DNA of 39,176 nt from Dysgonamonadaceae bacterium (GTDB taxonomy: Bacteria; Bacteroidota; Bacteroidia; Bacteroidales; Azobacteroidaceae), in contig JAITQA010000005.1 of the NCBI GenBank assembly GCA_031289145.1, positions 1 to 39,176 of the forward strand, written 5' to 3'. A program made the position numbers and the translations under genes. The notes under the pieces are model-generated. The model saw nothing but the letters and a program-made list of their open reading frames with translations, was not told the origin of the DNA and made no database searches. This document shows, in pieces, positions 25,301-33,898 of this stretch (the first letter of the stretch is position 1; each line of letters begins with the position of its first letter).

Positions 25301-25952
25301 CGTCCCCGTCTTCATCGTAAAACAGGAAAGGATTTTCCCAATTCAGCCTCAAATCCTTTATATCATAAGTCGAAGTATGTATTTTCATGAAGGCTGACTG
25401 TCCGCTATAATCGGGCAGGAAATCGGATATGCCCGATTTTGCCCAACTATCTATACGCATATTATTCCAATTAATGTAATTAAATATATCGTCACGGTCT
25501 ACATCCATTACAATCATATAATGTCCGTTAGGCCATACTTCGCCGGTTCTTACTTCGGGATATTCCACAATAATCTGCAAATCGGCTTTCCCGTCATTAT
25601 CGGAATCAACCCAATCGACAATGAAATCACCTTGCCCTCCATAGATACCATCGCGGTTGCGGTCAATCAGCAGGCAATCGTTTTTGGTATCCCCTTCCAA
25701 ATCCTCCCAGGTCATATCGCCATCATCATCAATCCAAAGAATGGGGATACTATCCCGTGTAATGGAAAAAATAGCGTCGGGTTTTCCGTCTCCCGTCAAG
25801 TCAACCAATTTGGGCGTATAATCAATCGGTGGCGGCGGCAACCGGTAAGCGGTTATTTTCAGTTTATTGTTCCAATAATCGTTCACATTCTTTTGAGCAA
25901 AAGAAGAAATGCAAACCAGGCAAATGATGAACAGGGTAATACTTGTTTTCAT
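22320..25952 (-). CDS. heparinase II/III-like secreted protein with N-terminal acidic repeats
   Basis: 1210 residues from ATG 25952; a longer in-frame start at 26000 would put 16 residues before the signal peptide (MKTSITLFIICLVCISSFAQ). The first half has many Asp-rich calcium-loop motifs: DLTGDGKPD, DDDGDMTWED, DRNRDGIYGG, DSDNDGKAD, DEDGDGLSE and DKDNNGF, as in FG-GAP/EF-hand-like proteins. The second half has an alpha-helical barrel region (NWQVWNNSGLAALGV, NENSPNYHFFPFRA) and a heparinase II/III beta region (GGGHGHPDKLSLSIHNGQ, LSHNTVTVD), the fold of uronate polysaccharide lyases. It probably cleaves an acidic polysaccharide; the PL family is undetermined. It is a lone minus-strand gene, divergent from GH92. 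Confidence 0.75.
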   Translation of the reverse strand: MKTSITLFIICLVCISSFAQKNVNDYWNNKLKITAYRLPPPPIDYTPKLVDLTGDGKPDAIFSITRDSIPILWIDDDGDMTWEDLEGDTKNDCLLIDRNRDGIYGGQGDFIVDWVDSDNDGKADLQIIVEYPEVRTGEVWPNGHYMIVMDVDRDDIFNYINWNNMRIDSWAKSGISDFLPDYSGQSAFMKIHTSTYDIKDLRLNWENPFLFYDEDGDGLSEMAIRLLDSPDVKDRSQPSNSYVNRQLEGETDWVSVAIDMDNDNAPGNEFDFDMTIGFQGKGFNYMDQVHKINNLRGLPKADTFFMDARWRQLTELIYPDHAAAWDLIFKRGEWNRVNFVFDEDDDCNRWERVEFYDPRDPFKVGWNAGGIDNNKQSDAAGDRGEWDMDNSGGGKLYVSRFDGRLHLYGAEWGCWRIDQNTEYYQGWDRMWMGQDRYPKNFATVKYSDKDNNGFFETVEYDMDGDFEFETTIDLKASGIDDRCELIDISQFKYKDFTDLMSRMSEEMWNSAQEALQIAEQYKLNTAWYAKWKQASSVREKYHKGYWLQYYIYKDLENLFLRKGDKKLLEQLTKAYYSGDWNVIDEKTVQLQSGETYFFSPQDIQNIRLSAKTEWGKIIVDSLKIQVAERRKHSLVVPVQEAGHIHSFFCPVHNVYFDFDWESPDKHYCRYCDKYYSNERNNWAWVAELHNRNLAYLVACSYLYIANNDLKYAGYIKEMLLDYAGKYPDYKIHDKGMGTTDPTCAKLYAQSLDEAVWFSDACRAYSVIKPVLKKDEIEKIEMQLFREAANLLLTKGGGGNWQVWNNSGLAALGVVLNDDAVIKTAIEDTKAGYRTMMKNHVNRDGWWNENSPNYHFFPFRAMLLTADAVRCKGYNLYDEQLESMFLGPIYGAYSDMMLPSHNDGWYGVTLLDYVKLYETGYVRYKNPVFLKTLQACYGIQNRLEPEALLTNVAIKNSGEQFDLNSYVLGQTGFGILRDGNKSVVLKYGPSGGGHGHPDKLSLSIHNGQSEIVSDLGTSAYGVPDYLNWYKKTLSHNTVTVDFKDQKPATGELIVAGPNALEAFTTKTYPGVEMRRAVSFEENVLNDKFTCTSDSVHTYEYVLILNEAPQIEGLFQSAELNESVAHQQIKHVKRAIFDKPFVLKTSTATIRFTVDSATPFEVFVGEASGIPPTNPSIKTITGSEKRPVQSCYPLIIRTKGENMKIGAVWELR

Positions 25953-26112
25953 GCTAATAGATATATTTTTAAAAAATAAGTAATAAATAATTGTATACAA
26001 AGTAATGATTAAACAATTAACAATACTATTAACAGAAAACTTAAAAATATTTTTTTTCTTGTTTTTTTATAAATTAATCAAACTGTTATTACTTTTGTTA
26101 ATAGTTCAAAAC

Positions 26113-26120
26113 TACGTTTG
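26113..26120 (+). promoter_or_regulatory. promoter -7 element of the GH92-SusCD operon
   Basis: TACGTTTG matches TAnnTTTG, 32 bp before ATG 26153. TTTG at 26094-26097 is a possible -33 element, but the 15-base spacing is short. Confidence 0.5.
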
Positions 26121-26152
26121 TATCGAAAATTATATAAACATCTTGTAATGTC

Positions 26153-28417
26153 ATGAGTAAACACAGTAAAAATTATGCAGTATATTCTGCTTTCTTTGGC
26201 CTTCTGTTTATGATAGATTGTTCTAAAGATCACAAAATGCCGATAGATTATGTCAATCCCTATATGGGCAATATCAGTCACTTGTTGGTGCCTACCTATC
26301 CTACGGTTCACTTACCCAACAGCATGTTACGAATATATCCGGAGCGGAAAGATTTCACTTCCGACCAGATAGCCGGTCTTCCGGTTGTCGTAACCAGCCA
26401 CAGGGGAAGTTCGGCATTCAATATCAGTCCGGTTAACGAACAGTCAAATTCTTTTTCTGCAATCAAACACTATACGTATGATAATGAAAAAATTACGCCT
26501 TATCGTTATTCCGTTTACCTGGACGAAGAAAATGTGCAGGTAGATTACGCCCCGTCCCATCAATCCGGAGTCTATGCCATTACTTTTGAAAATGAAGGAC
26601 TGAATCGTTTGATTATCAATACCCGTAATGGTGAACTGGAAACGAACGGAACAAGTGTTTCCGGTTATCAGTTGATTGAGCGAGGCCCGACAAAAGTGTT
26701 TTTATATTTGGAAACGGAGCAAATCATAAAAAATGCAGGGGCATTAAGGGATCAAGTGATCAGTTACGACCAACATGCCGCCGAAGGAAAGAATGCAGCT
26801 TTGGTTTTGGACTTTTCCGAAAAGCAAATCCACCTTCGTTATGGTATTTCATTCATAAGCAGCGAACAGGCCATGAAAAACCTGAAACGTGAAATCAATA
26901 CCTATAATGTGGACGAGATTGCGGCAAAAGGGCGTGACAAATGGAATGAAGCGCTTGGTAAAATTGAAGTTACAGGCGCTTCAGACAATGCAAAAACGAT
27001 ATTTTACACCTCTCTTTACCGGATCTGCGAGCGGATGATCAACATATCGGAGGATGGTCGCTATTACAGTGCAACGGACGGTCAGGTACACAGTGATGAA
27101 GGAACCCCTTTCTATACCGATGACTGGATTTGGGATACCTACCGGGCGGCTCATCCCTTGCGAATCCTTATCGAACCGGAAATGGAAACAGACATGATCA
27201 ATTCCTATATCCGGATGGCAGAACAGGCTACGGACGGCTGGATGCCGACTTTCCCGGAGATAACCGGCGACAGCCACCGGATGAACGGCAATCATGCCGT
27301 AGCCGTTATCTGGGATGCTTATAGCAAAGGGCTTACCGGATTTGATCTGGAAAAAGCATACAATGCCTGCAAAAACACGATTACGGAAAAATCATTGCTT
27401 CCCTGGACAAAAATACCGTTGACCGACATCGACCGTTTTTATTGGGAGCAAGGCTATTATCCGGCGCTAAAGCCAGAAGAACCGGAAACGATAGACAAAG
27501 CGAGCTTTTCGGAAAAACGGCAGGCGGTTGCGCTGACGCTCGGCAACAGCTATGATAACTGGTGTCTGGCTGAAATTGCCGCATCTTTGGGAAAAGCGGA
27601 TGATTATGAATACTTCCTGAAAGCATCGTATAATTACCGCAATGTGTTCAACACCGAAACGCAATTTTTTCATCCGAAAGACAGGGACGGCGATTTTATC
27701 CAGCCTTTCGACTATCGCTTTTCGGGCGGACAGGGAGCGCGTGATTATTATGACGAAAATAACGGATGGATTTATCGCTGGGATGTACAACACAATGTTG
27801 CCGACCTGATTGCTTTAATGAATGGTCCTGAGAATTTCGGGAAAAACCTGGATGCAACCTTCCGTGAGCCCTTGGGAAGAGGGAAAAGCGCTTTCTATGC
27901 CCAATTACCGGATCAAACCGGAAACGTCGGGCAATTTTCCATGGCCAACGAACCCAGTTTGCATATTCCTTACCTGTACAATTACGCCAGTCAGCCGTGG
28001 AAAACCCAAAAACGCATCCGAAGCCTTCTGAATCAATGGTTTCGAAACGATTTGATGGGAGTCCCCGGAGATGAAGACGGTGGCGGCATGTCGGCTTTTG
28101 TCGTATTCTCGGCGATGGGATTTTATCCGGTTACACCTGGAATGCCGGTATATAACATTGGCAGTCCGGTATTTGATTATGTAAAATTAGCTTTAGGTAG
28201 CGGAAAGTATTTTGAAATCGAAGCAATCAATTGCTCGGAAGAGAACAAATACATACAAAGCGCTGCGTTGAACGGCAAACCCTGGGACAAACCGTGGTTC
28301 AACCACGAGGATATAAAAAACGGAGGAAAATTAACGCTTGTAATGGGTGAAAAAGCAAATACCGATTGGGGCGCCAAGCTGGAAAACGTACCTCCCTCTT
28401 TGGGAGGAATAGATTGA
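26153..28417 (+). CDS. GH92 alpha-mannosidase
   Basis: 754 residues, the usual GH92 length. GH92 enzymes are calcium-dependent exo-alpha-mannosidases. Seen here: YVNPYMGN near the N terminus, TDDWIWDTYRAAHPL, MPTFPEITGD, NEPSLHIPYLYNY (E600, likely acid) and GDEDGGGMSAF with FSAMGFYPV (D640/D642, base region). The N terminus is a short hydrophobic stretch followed by Cys (FMIDCSKDH), a possible lipoprotein signal, but Asp just before Cys is unusual. Family members trim N-glycans or fungal mannans. It heads a plus-strand run ending with SusC, SusD and a surface lipoprotein; the 154-bp gap to SusC has no clear promoter. Confidence 0.92.
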   Translation: MSKHSKNYAVYSAFFGLLFMIDCSKDHKMPIDYVNPYMGNISHLLVPTYPTVHLPNSMLRIYPERKDFTSDQIAGLPVVVTSHRGSSAFNISPVNEQSNSFSAIKHYTYDNEKITPYRYSVYLDEENVQVDYAPSHQSGVYAITFENEGLNRLIINTRNGELETNGTSVSGYQLIERGPTKVFLYLETEQIIKNAGALRDQVISYDQHAAEGKNAALVLDFSEKQIHLRYGISFISSEQAMKNLKREINTYNVDEIAAKGRDKWNEALGKIEVTGASDNAKTIFYTSLYRICERMINISEDGRYYSATDGQVHSDEGTPFYTDDWIWDTYRAAHPLRILIEPEMETDMINSYIRMAEQATDGWMPTFPEITGDSHRMNGNHAVAVIWDAYSKGLTGFDLEKAYNACKNTITEKSLLPWTKIPLTDIDRFYWEQGYYPALKPEEPETIDKASFSEKRQAVALTLGNSYDNWCLAEIAASLGKADDYEYFLKASYNYRNVFNTETQFFHPKDRDGDFIQPFDYRFSGGQGARDYYDENNGWIYRWDVQHNVADLIALMNGPENFGKNLDATFREPLGRGKSAFYAQLPDQTGNVGQFSMANEPSLHIPYLYNYASQPWKTQKRIRSLLNQWFRNDLMGVPGDEDGGGMSAFVVFSAMGFYPVTPGMPVYNIGSPVFDYVKLALGSGKYFEIEAINCSEENKYIQSAALNGKPWDKPWFNHEDIKNGGKLTLVMGEKANTDWGAKLENVPPSLGGID

Positions 28418-28571
28418 ATTTATTAAATTTATTAACATTAAAAATTGAAAAATTATGGAAAACACAGTCAAATGCCAATGGGACAGTTCATAACATCCTA
28501 TGTACAAACCCAAGTGATTAACAGTTTTATTAATTTATTTATTAATTATATATTTTTTAATTTGAATTCTG

Positions 28572-31500
28572 ATGAAAATAATTTCTAACAATGAACGATT
28601 CGACAGACATACTTATTTTACAAGTATTCGCCTGTTTATGATTGTATCGGTTTTCTTGGCTTCCGTTCAGTTTTCATACGCACAACAAAGCAAGACCATT
28701 TCAGGTATTGTTACAGATGTGTTTAATGAACCTGTGGTAGGAGCTAATATTTACCTTAGTAAAACCGGTAATATCAGCGCAATGACCAATATAGAAGGAA
28801 AATTCGCTTTGAATGTTCCTGCAGATACGAAACAATTGACCGTATCCTTTATCGGTTACGTTACTCAAAACATTGATGTTAAAGATAAAACCAGTATCAA
28901 TGTAACACTCGAAGAGGATTCAAAACTCTTAAATGAAGTGGTCGTTACGGCATTAGGAATCAGCAGGGAAGCTAAATCTCTCCCTTATGCCCGACAAAGC
29001 ATTAGCACAGAAGGAATGGACGAATCCAGAGATGTGAATCTTTTAAATATGCTTTCCGGAAAAGTGGCCGGGGTGCTGTTTATATCCAATGGAGGCTCAT
29101 TAAGTTCTACACGGGTGGTTATTCGTGGCGAGAATTCGCTTACCGGTAACAATCAACCTTTATATGTTATTGATGGTGTACCCATCATGAATGATATGGG
29201 AGATAGCGGAGACCTGGATTATGGCAACACGGCGTCCTCTATTAATCCGGATGATGTAGAAAGTATAGAAGTCCTGAAAGGAGCAAATGCTTCGGCGCTT
29301 TATGGTTCCGACGCCGCAAACGGCGTTATTTTGATTACCACAAAAAAAGCGAAAAAGAAAAACGGGATGGGTATTTCTTATAGCATTAATACGCAGCTTA
29401 CCAAACTAAGTCAATTTCCTATTTATCAAAATGTATACGGCGCCGGGTCCAATGGGCTTCATGCCGGCTTTAATTATCAGGGACAGAGTGGGTATGATCC
29501 GGAACTTCCTTTGTATCTCCCGAATTTCAGCCTTACAAGTTACAATGCCCAGAGTTTTGGTTATCCTATGTTGGGTTTTGAAGTGATAGGACGTGACGGT
29601 GAGCTTAAAACATACTCTCCCAGCCCCGAAACCATTACCAATATGTACCAGATTGGAACGCAATTGACGAACAGCTTGTCTTTTGACAAAGCAACGGACG
29701 GACTGAACCTGCGTTTTTCATATACAAACACCAATTTTAACGACATATTGGAAAACTTTAATAAGTTGAACAGAAATGCATTTAGTCTGCAAACCACTAT
29801 TAAATTGGCTAAATTTTTATCAACGGATGTAGGTGTCCGATATACAAAAGATGATGTAAGTAACCGGGGACCTCGTTCAGGTGACAGGAGTCCGCTTGTT
29901 GCCATAGCCAACTTACCGCGGGACGCCAGTTATGAAGAACTGAAAGTATGGAAAAACGACGATGGTACGCCGAAAACAGTCAATGGATTTACCAATCCTT
30001 ACTGGCTCTTGAACGAAGTGAGTAATGCGGATACTAAAAATGTTTTATGGGCCAATATTTCATTAAATTTTACATTAACTAACTACCTGAAATTACGTTT
30101 AAGAGGCACCACCGATTTACAAACGCAAAAAGCATGGGATTTCACCAATTTCTATAGCCCGTTCAACCGGGACGGAGACTACAGCGCTTCGGATCGACTG
30201 GCTATTAACAACGTATTTGAAGCATTAGTGAGTTTTAACAAACGATTCGGTAAATTTGGATTCTCTGCGAATGCCGGTTCGAGTAATCAAAAACTGAAAA
30301 ATGAACAAATATATACCAGGGTACAAGCCATGTTACAACCCGATGTGAAAAGTTTAGCAAACAATGCCGGTACGGCCAATACATCGGAAAACCGTCAGGG
30401 GAAAGAAAAAATAGGCCTTTTCGGGCAGGCTAATGTGGGATACCGCGATTTTCTGTACGTAGATGCGACTGCACGAAATGACTGGTCATCAACCTTACCG
30501 GCTCCCCATTCCTATTTCTATTATTCCGGGGGTACCAGTATTGTCATTTCAGAAGCATTCCATATACCCAAAAATATACTTTCTTTTGGCAAATTGCGGG
30601 CTTCTTATGCTAAAACAGGTAATGACACCGGATTTGATATGTTGCGTAACGGTTATGTGTATGGTAATTTGTACCTGGGAAATATGACTTGGTACACCGG
30701 AGAATCGACCAGTAAAAATCCCGTGTTGAAACCGGAAACGACCATATCAACAGAATTTGGCGTTGATTTGCGGTTTTTAAACAACCGGCTTTCTACTGAT
30801 TTTACCTACTACGAAAAAGCAACGAAAGACCAGATCGTCCAGGCAAGTATTTCCGTTATGTCCGGATATGATAGAAGAGTATTCAACAGGGGAGAAATAA
30901 AAAACCATGGATATGAACTGAGTATTACCGGTATTCCGATAAAAACCAAAAACTTTGAATGGTCGATAACCGGAAACTGGGCGAAGAACGAATCCTTGGT
31001 GGTTTCTTTGGTGGAAGGCGTGGATCGTTTCCGCTTGGCTAACTGGAACGGAACCAGTGTTGAAGTATTTGCTGAAGTCGGACAACCCTATGGCGTGATG
31101 TATGGCGTAGATTATAAACGCAACGAAAATGGCGATATTCTGGTTGACGCAAGCGGAAGACCAAAATCCGATACCGAAAGTAAATATTATGGCAAAGTAT
31201 CTCCCGACTGGCTGGCCGGTATAACGAATACTTTCCGGTATAAAAATTTTGATTTCAGTTTTCTGATCGACATTAAAGAAGGCGGTATACTTTGGTCATA
31301 TTCCGCTTACCAGGGAAGTCGATACGGACAAACCGTAGCATCTTTATTCGGACGAGACGAATATCTCTTCAGTAATACCATATTGGGTGAAAACGATACG
31401 GAAAGGCTCGGGTACTTGGAACCCAACCGCACCAATAATCCGGACAGTAAAGCGGTTCAATATTTAGATTGGGAAAGAATAAAAGGAGCCTATATGCCGG

Positions 31501-31868
31501 AAAGACGCGTTTATGACGCGGAAGTTATCGGCTTGGCAGGTCAGGTTTGTACGGCAAGCTTGAAGCCGACCAACTATTACTCGGATGATGTCCTAAAAAG
31601 TGCAAGGAGGTATATGTATGACGCTTCTTTCGTTAAACTTCGGTCCATTAGCATAGGTTATAACGTTCCGAGAGTTTTTCTGAGCAAAACGCCGTTCACA
31701 AACGCTCGTGTTTCTGCAGTAGGACGTAATGTCGCTGTTTTGCATCAAAACACACCCAAAGGTCTTGATCCGGAAGCCACAACCAATACAGGAAACGGAC
31801 AAGGTATTGAAAATGGCTTTTCTTTACCTCAGGCTTATTATGGATTTGATATTAAAGTGTCCTTTTAA
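28572..31868 (+). CDS. susC: SusC-like TonB-dependent outer-membrane transporter
   Basis: 1098 residues. Signal peptide ending SVQFSYAQ; carboxypeptidase-regulatory-like domain at about 42-115 (ISGIVTDVFNEPVVGANIYL, SFIGYV); TonB-box-like LNEVVVTALGI; plug domain with VRVIRGENSLTG-type block (VVIRGENSL), PLYVIDGVPI, IEVLKGANASALYGSDAANGVILITTKK; then a large beta-barrel ending in FDIKVSF with terminal aromatic. It imports oligosaccharides with its SusD partner, whose frame opens at the SusC stop. The naming is by family only; the substrate is not the starch of the original SusC by any evidence here. Confidence 0.96.
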   Translation: MKIISNNERFDRHTYFTSIRLFMIVSVFLASVQFSYAQQSKTISGIVTDVFNEPVVGANIYLSKTGNISAMTNIEGKFALNVPADTKQLTVSFIGYVTQNIDVKDKTSINVTLEEDSKLLNEVVVTALGISREAKSLPYARQSISTEGMDESRDVNLLNMLSGKVAGVLFISNGGSLSSTRVVIRGENSLTGNNQPLYVIDGVPIMNDMGDSGDLDYGNTASSINPDDVESIEVLKGANASALYGSDAANGVILITTKKAKKKNGMGISYSINTQLTKLSQFPIYQNVYGAGSNGLHAGFNYQGQSGYDPELPLYLPNFSLTSYNAQSFGYPMLGFEVIGRDGELKTYSPSPETITNMYQIGTQLTNSLSFDKATDGLNLRFSYTNTNFNDILENFNKLNRNAFSLQTTIKLAKFLSTDVGVRYTKDDVSNRGPRSGDRSPLVAIANLPRDASYEELKVWKNDDGTPKTVNGFTNPYWLLNEVSNADTKNVLWANISLNFTLTNYLKLRLRGTTDLQTQKAWDFTNFYSPFNRDGDYSASDRLAINNVFEALVSFNKRFGKFGFSANAGSSNQKLKNEQIYTRVQAMLQPDVKSLANNAGTANTSENRQGKEKIGLFGQANVGYRDFLYVDATARNDWSSTLPAPHSYFYYSGGTSIVISEAFHIPKNILSFGKLRASYAKTGNDTGFDMLRNGYVYGNLYLGNMTWYTGESTSKNPVLKPETTISTEFGVDLRFLNNRLSTDFTYYEKATKDQIVQASISVMSGYDRRVFNRGEIKNHGYELSITGIPIKTKNFEWSITGNWAKNESLVVSLVEGVDRFRLANWNGTSVEVFAEVGQPYGVMYGVDYKRNENGDILVDASGRPKSDTESKYYGKVSPDWLAGITNTFRYKNFDFSFLIDIKEGGILWSYSAYQGSRYGQTVASLFGRDEYLFSNTILGENDTERLGYLEPNRTNNPDSKAVQYLDWERIKGAYMPERRVYDAEVIGLAGQVCTASLKPTNYYSDDVLKSARRYMYDASFVKLRSISIGYNVPRVFLSKTPFTNARVSAVGRNVAVLHQNTPKGLDPEATTNTGNGQGIENGFSLPQAYYGFDIKVSF

Positions 31869-31900
31869 TGAGGTCTAACAATAATAAAAAAAATACAAAA

Positions 31901-33853
31901 ATGAAAAAAATAATATTTTCAATTCTAAGCATCCTGTTCATGGGTATATTTACAGGTTGTCTTGATAAATTTGAAGAGGTAAACTCAAATCCGGATAAGT
32001 TGTATCAAACCAGTGCACAATTGATTCTTCCGGGTACGATTTACCGTACCATGAATGTATACGCAGAAATGAATTATACAAAGTTGCTGAATTATTCCCG
32101 TGGAGGTAGAGTCGCTTATGCCGAAATAGGATTGAGTGAAAGCGATATAAATAGTTATACTACGGCGTTTTATGTTAATATATTAAGGGATTTGTTGGAT
32201 TTGGAAACGCAATATGAAGGCATAGAAAGCGCTGAAAACAGGCTGATGATGATAAAAACATGGAAAGCCTTTGTTTATTCCATAATTGTAGGAATATGGG
32301 GTCCGATGCCTATGTCTGATGCGATGATAGCTCCGAATAAATTAGACTATAAGTATGATACGGAGAAAGATATGTATATCCAAATATTCGATTTGTTGAA
32401 AACGGCTACGGAAAGATTAAATCCGGTTTCGGCCAACGATGATTTTCTAAACCCGGATCCGGTATTTGGCGGCGCTGCCAGAACAAATATCGAAAAATGG
32501 CGGAAATTTGCCAATACGCTCCGTTTAGATCTCGCTTTGCGTGTGGAAAATATTGACAAAGCATTGGCGGAACAACAAATAAGAGAATGTATGGAACATG
32601 AAGATTGGATTATCGCTTCAGTCGATGATATGGTACAACCTACATGGGGAAGCACTATCGGTAGTGATGTATCCTATTACTATACCCGCTTATTACAAAA
32701 TCTGACTGACGCCAATCTCAGCGAAAGCACTTATCCTCGCATAGGGCAGTATATGTTTACTTACCTTCGGTCTTACAACGACCCGCGCTTGGAAAAATAT
32801 GTAGACAGGCCGGGGTATGAAGATCGGTTGATTATCAACGACACGATTAACATTATTCGTAAATCCGAATATTCCGGATTAGACACCACGCTGAACGTAA
32901 TTTCTCGACACACGGTCCCTTATGCTCCGGGGCAGGAACATCCGGGTACTCCTCAGACATGGGAGGCCGGATTTGATCCGAACAGCAACAATGGTGCAGG
33001 AACCGGACGTTACCAAAATCCATACGGCGGCATACCTAAGAAAGGTTGGGCCTATGTGAATATCTCTTTCCTTGATAAAAACGCGAAATTGAACTTTTTG
33101 AATTGGGCGTCTGCCTGTTTTATAAAAGCCGAAGTGAAGCTCAAATATGGAATAGGTCAAAAATCCGTTCAGGAATACTATGAAGAAGGTATAACAGCGT
33201 CCTTCCGGCAATATGGAATATCCGGTGAGGAACTGAATGCCTATATGGCGCAAGACGGTGTAAAATGGGGAACCAACGGAAAGGGCTTAGACGATTATAT
33301 GCAAATCTATTTTGCAGATATCAACGGAGCCGACAACCCACTGGAACAAATCGTTAAACAACGTTGGATTGCCGAATATTTCAACGGATTCGCCGGCTGG
33401 ATATTGGAAAGACGGACACGTATATTTAATTTTCCTCCCATGCTTTATAATGGTTCGCAAGGTTTGGAAGGGAGTAACGGACGCTTCGATTATCCGCCCG
33501 AACGCCTCATCTATTCTATCAACGAAAGAAGCACAAACAACGATGAATATGAGAAAGCGATCCAATTGTTGCAAGCTGCCAGCCCAAAAGGAGACCGTGT
33601 GAACCGTTGGGGGGATAATTTGTGGACACATCTGCAATTTGCCAAAGTGAACCCGGGATTGGCTGATGCAGAGGCCAAATGGACAGGCAGAGTATTTGTG
33701 TGGAATCAACACGCCCTTCAAAACAGGTATGGAAAAACTGAAGAGGAGATGATAAAAATCGCACAAAAGGAATTTTCCCAAATAACGGATACAACAGGCT
33801 TACAAATCTATCTCAAGTATACGATTGAGGAAATTATTGTGCCGCGGCCATAG
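31901..33853 (+). CDS. susD: SusD/RagB-family outer-membrane glycan-binding lipoprotein
   Basis: 650 residues from ATG 31901, which starts a proper lipoprotein signal (MKKIIFSILSILFMGIFTGC); an in-frame ATG at 31868 overlaps the SusC stop and would add an unneeded hydrophilic leader. LDKFEEVNSNPDKL after the lipid cysteine, the NTLRLDLALRV helix and KQRWIAEYFNGFAGWILERR near the C terminus are SusD signatures, closest to the SusD-like group 2 type. It caps the SusC barrel and captures glycan at the cell surface. Confidence 0.94.
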   Translation: MKKIIFSILSILFMGIFTGCLDKFEEVNSNPDKLYQTSAQLILPGTIYRTMNVYAEMNYTKLLNYSRGGRVAYAEIGLSESDINSYTTAFYVNILRDLLDLETQYEGIESAENRLMMIKTWKAFVYSIIVGIWGPMPMSDAMIAPNKLDYKYDTEKDMYIQIFDLLKTATERLNPVSANDDFLNPDPVFGGAARTNIEKWRKFANTLRLDLALRVENIDKALAEQQIRECMEHEDWIIASVDDMVQPTWGSTIGSDVSYYYTRLLQNLTDANLSESTYPRIGQYMFTYLRSYNDPRLEKYVDRPGYEDRLIINDTINIIRKSEYSGLDTTLNVISRHTVPYAPGQEHPGTPQTWEAGFDPNSNNGAGTGRYQNPYGGIPKKGWAYVNISFLDKNAKLNFLNWASACFIKAEVKLKYGIGQKSVQEYYEEGITASFRQYGISGEELNAYMAQDGVKWGTNGKGLDDYMQIYFADINGADNPLEQIVKQRWIAEYFNGFAGWILERRTRIFNFPPMLYNGSQGLEGSNGRFDYPPERLIYSINERSTNNDEYEKAIQLLQAASPKGDRVNRWGDNLWTHLQFAKVNPGLADAEAKWTGRVFVWNQHALQNRYGKTEEEMIKIAQKEFSQITDTTGLQIYLKYTIEEIIVPRP

Positions 33854-33898
33854 AGACGCTTCTGCAAAAATTATTGAATAAAATTAAAAATAAATAAG

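Noticed and set aside
28572..31868. TonB-dependent siderophore receptor
   Set aside because: The carboxypeptidase-like N-terminal domain and the adjacent SusD gene identify a SusC-type glycan importer.
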